From NCBI RefSeq assembly GCF_042680125.1, contig NZ_JBHTNY010000015.1: 64,000 nucleotides of DNA. The stretch is one strand, 5' to 3'. Source of the DNA: Robinsoniella peoriensis. Lineage in GTDB: Bacteria; Bacillota; Clostridia; Lachnospirales; Lachnospiraceae. Position 1 is the stretch's first letter. The number at the start of each line of letters is the position of its first letter. The translations under genes and the position numbers were made by a program. The notes beneath the pieces were generated by a model, which searched no databases, was not told the origin of the DNA, and saw nothing but the letters and a program-made list of their open reading frames with translations. Shown here in pieces: positions 62,857 to 64,000 of the stretch.

Positions 62857-63567
62857 GTGGAAAGAATAATTTTGATGGTTTTACGAAATATATTGTTTGT
62901 ACCTTATTGGGCATGCCAGCTGATTTCATATGCAAAAGAGAATGATAAGCATACGGAGGAGGAAAGGTTTGCATTATTAAGAAAGATAACGATCAATGCA
63001 AACAAAGGAGGAAGAGTTACCATTCAGACAACCGGAGAAGAGAATCTGCCGGAAAAAAATGGCTTCGTACTATTTCCAAACCATCAGGGTTTATTCGATG
63101 TACTGGCATTAGTGGAAAGCAGCAGCCATCCGCTGTCAGTTGTCATGAAAAAGGAAGTAGCAAATGTACCCTTCCTGAAGCAGGTGTTTGCAATTATGCG
63201 TGCAAAAGCAATTGACAGAGAAGACATCAAGCAGTCTATGCGGGTAATTATGGATGTTACCAGGGAAGTAATGGAGGGTAGAAATTACGTTATATTTGCA
63301 GAAGGAACAAGAACAAAGCATCCCAATGATCTGCTGGATTTCAAGGGCGGCAGTTTTAAATCTGCAATAAAAGCAAAATGCCCCATTGTTCCTGTAGCGC
63401 TAATAGACTCTTATAAATCCTTTGATACTCATTCTATAAAAAGGATCACCGTACAGGTTCACTATTTAAGCCCAATATATTATGAAGATTACAAAGAGCT
63501 AAAGTCCACCGAAATAGCCACTTTAGTAAAAAATAGAATAGAAAAAACGATTAAAGATAATGAATAA
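62857..63567 (+). CDS. plsC: 1-acyl-sn-glycerol-3-phosphate acyltransferase (PlsC-type)
   Basis: A 236-residue membrane-associated acyltransferase that makes phosphatidic acid from lysophosphatidic acid. It has an N-terminal hydrophobic segment (about 3-20), the catalytic motif F-P-N-H-Q-G-L-F-D near 75, the substrate-binding F-A-E-G-T-R-T-K near 148 and V-P-V-A-L-I. The start is GTG; the ribosome site (AAAGAGAG) is weak and about ten bases away, perhaps relying on coupling to the fumarase gene seven bases upstream. Ends just before the tRNA promoter. Confidence 0.9.
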   Translation: MERIILMVLRNILFVPYWACQLISYAKENDKHTEEERFALLRKITINANKGGRVTIQTTGEENLPEKNGFVLFPNHQGLFDVLALVESSSHPLSVVMKKEVANVPFLKQVFAIMRAKAIDREDIKQSMRVIMDVTREVMEGRNYVIFAEGTRTKHPNDLLDFKGGSFKSAIKAKCPIVPVALIDSYKSFDTHSIKRITVQVHYLSPIYYEDYKELKSTEIATLVKNRIEKTIKDNE

Positions 63568-63587
63568 AACTTTTTTAAAAAAAGTGA

Positions 63588-63616
63588 TTGACAAATAGAA
63601 GTCCCTTTAGTATAAT
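63588..63616 (+). promoter_or_regulatory. Consensus promoter of tRNA-Ser
   Basis: Perfect TTGACA (63588-63593), 17-base spacer and perfect TATAAT (63611-63616), with an A/T-rich UP-like stretch (ACTTTTTTAAAAAAAG) just upstream. Confidence 0.9.
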
Positions 63617-63673
63617 AACTTGTGCGTCACCACAATAGGTGACAAGCAGTATTATATAGGAAATAATGATTCA

Positions 63674-63761
63674 GGAGAAATACTCAAGTGGCTGAAGAGG
63701 CGCCCCTGCTAAGGGTGTAGGTCGTTTGCGCGGCGCGAGGGTTCAAATCCCTCTTTCTCCG
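63674..63761 (+). tRNA. tRNA-Ser(GCT)
   Basis: An 88-base cloverleaf with acceptor arms GGAGAAA (63674-63680) and TTTCTCC (63754-63760), anticodon stem CCCCT/AAGGG around GCT, a long class II variable arm and T-arm GAGGGTTCAAATCCCTC. The long variable arm and anticodon identify serine. CCA is not encoded. Confidence 0.97.
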
Positions 63762-63777
63762 CTAATTTATTTCTAAC

Positions 63778-63808
63778 ACTGTTTAAAATCTTAAAAGATG
63801 GAAACAGT
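63778..63808 (+). other. Stem-loop downstream of tRNA-Ser
   Basis: ACTGTTT (63778-63784) with AAACAGT (63802-63808) and inner ATCTT/AAGAT form a hairpin with an internal loop; no T-tract follows. It may guide 3' processing or be a weak terminator. Confidence 0.5.
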
Positions 63809-63850
63809 AATATGGTACAAAAACATTTGTAAAAAAATGTAAAAAAGTGC

Positions 63851-63879
63851 TTGACAATATGTAAGCTAAGTGATAAACT
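63851..63879 (+). promoter_or_regulatory. First of two stacked promoters at the window edge
   Basis: Perfect TTGACA (63851-63856), 17 bases and TAAACT (63874-63879), preceded by an A-rich UP-like run. Confidence 0.7.
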
Positions 63880-63935
63880 ATAAAAGCTGTCAAAACAGCA
63901 AAGAAAACATCACAAAAAACTTTTTAAAAAAGTTG

Positions 63936-63964
63936 TTGACAAACACTTGGCAGTGTGATAAGAT
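63936..63964 (+). promoter_or_regulatory. Second stacked promoter at the window edge
   Basis: Perfect TTGACA (63936-63941), 17 bases and TAAGAT (63959-63964), again with ACTTTTTAAAAAAGTT just upstream. ACAGCAAAGAAA follows both this and the preceding promoter (63895-63906 and 63989-64000). Tandem promoters with repeated leaders suggest a stable-RNA operon beyond the edge. Confidence 0.75.
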
Positions 63965-64000
63965 ATAGAAGTTGCGCTAAAGAGTACAACAGCAAAGAAA

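Overview
The window is about 64 kb of an AT-rich Firmicutes genome. It most resembles a gut Lachnospiraceae of the Blautia/Hungatella kind; this is inferred from gene content, not from a marker gene. The clues are YesM/YesN-type two-component systems next to LplABC/RbsABC-type sugar importers, many GH78/GH29/GH42 enzymes, oxygen-sensitive class I fumarase, AGGAGG ribosome binding sites and frequent GTG/TTG starts. No phage, insertion sequence, integrase or CRISPR array was seen.

Layout. (A) 1-10123: surface and cell-wall proteins. These are the tail of a BIG2-repeat protein, a 2341-residue secreted alpha-L-rhamnosidase (GH78) with extra modules inserted in its N-terminal region, and a secreted NlpC/P60 + 3D-domain wall hydrolase. 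(B) 10317-15221, minus: histidine kinase, YesN-type regulator and a second AraC-type regulator, divergent from (C) 15523-20786, plus: a rhamnose-type ABC importer (ATPase, two permeases, lipoprotein) followed by L-rhamnose mutarotase. (D) 20951-26130, minus: a second paralogous importer of the same type, convergent with C and divergent from an AraC regulator (26378-27232) whose probable operator is visible. (E) 27230-30420: a 28-residue holin-like type I toxin with an antisense-RNA arrangement, an aldo/keto reductase, and glutamate decarboxylase with a palindromic MITE-like element in its leader. (F) 30451-37548, minus: one operon of kinase, regulator, solute-binding lipoprotein, SGNH esterase and GH29 fucosidase. 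It is divergent from (G) 37900-48980, plus: LplABC-type importer, GH78 rhamnosidase, GH106-like hydrolase and GH42 beta-galactosidase. (H) 49001-56029: regulator, kinase and another complete importer. (I) 56045-58614: AraC regulator divergent from an L-fucose/L-arabinose isomerase-family protein. (J) 58681-64000: an EAL phosphodiesterase with degenerate GGDEF, the two fumarase subunits, a PlsC-type acyltransferase, tRNA-Ser(GCT), and stacked strong promoters that probably serve a stable-RNA operon beyond the edge.

How it fits together. Most of the window looks like a regulated system for rhamnose-, fucose- and galactose-containing glycans (rhamnogalacturonan I-like pectin or rhamnosylated glycosides). 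A secreted rhamnosidase cuts outside. LplABC-type importers bring in oligosaccharides. Cytoplasmic GH78, GH42, GH29 and an esterase finish them. Two rhamnose-type importers and a mutarotase handle the monosaccharide. Three YesMN-like systems and two AraC regulators control the sets. Genes for rhamnose isomerase, kinase and aldolase are not in the window.

Most notable signals: the AraC direct-repeat operator beside the importer -35 box, the type I toxin-antitoxin locus, the palindromic element in the gadB leader, the orphan solute-binding protein inside a two-component operon, the duplicated convergent rhamnose importers, the inserted modules in the giant GH78, and several intercistronic hairpins. 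No wholly new system could be demonstrated from sequence reading alone.
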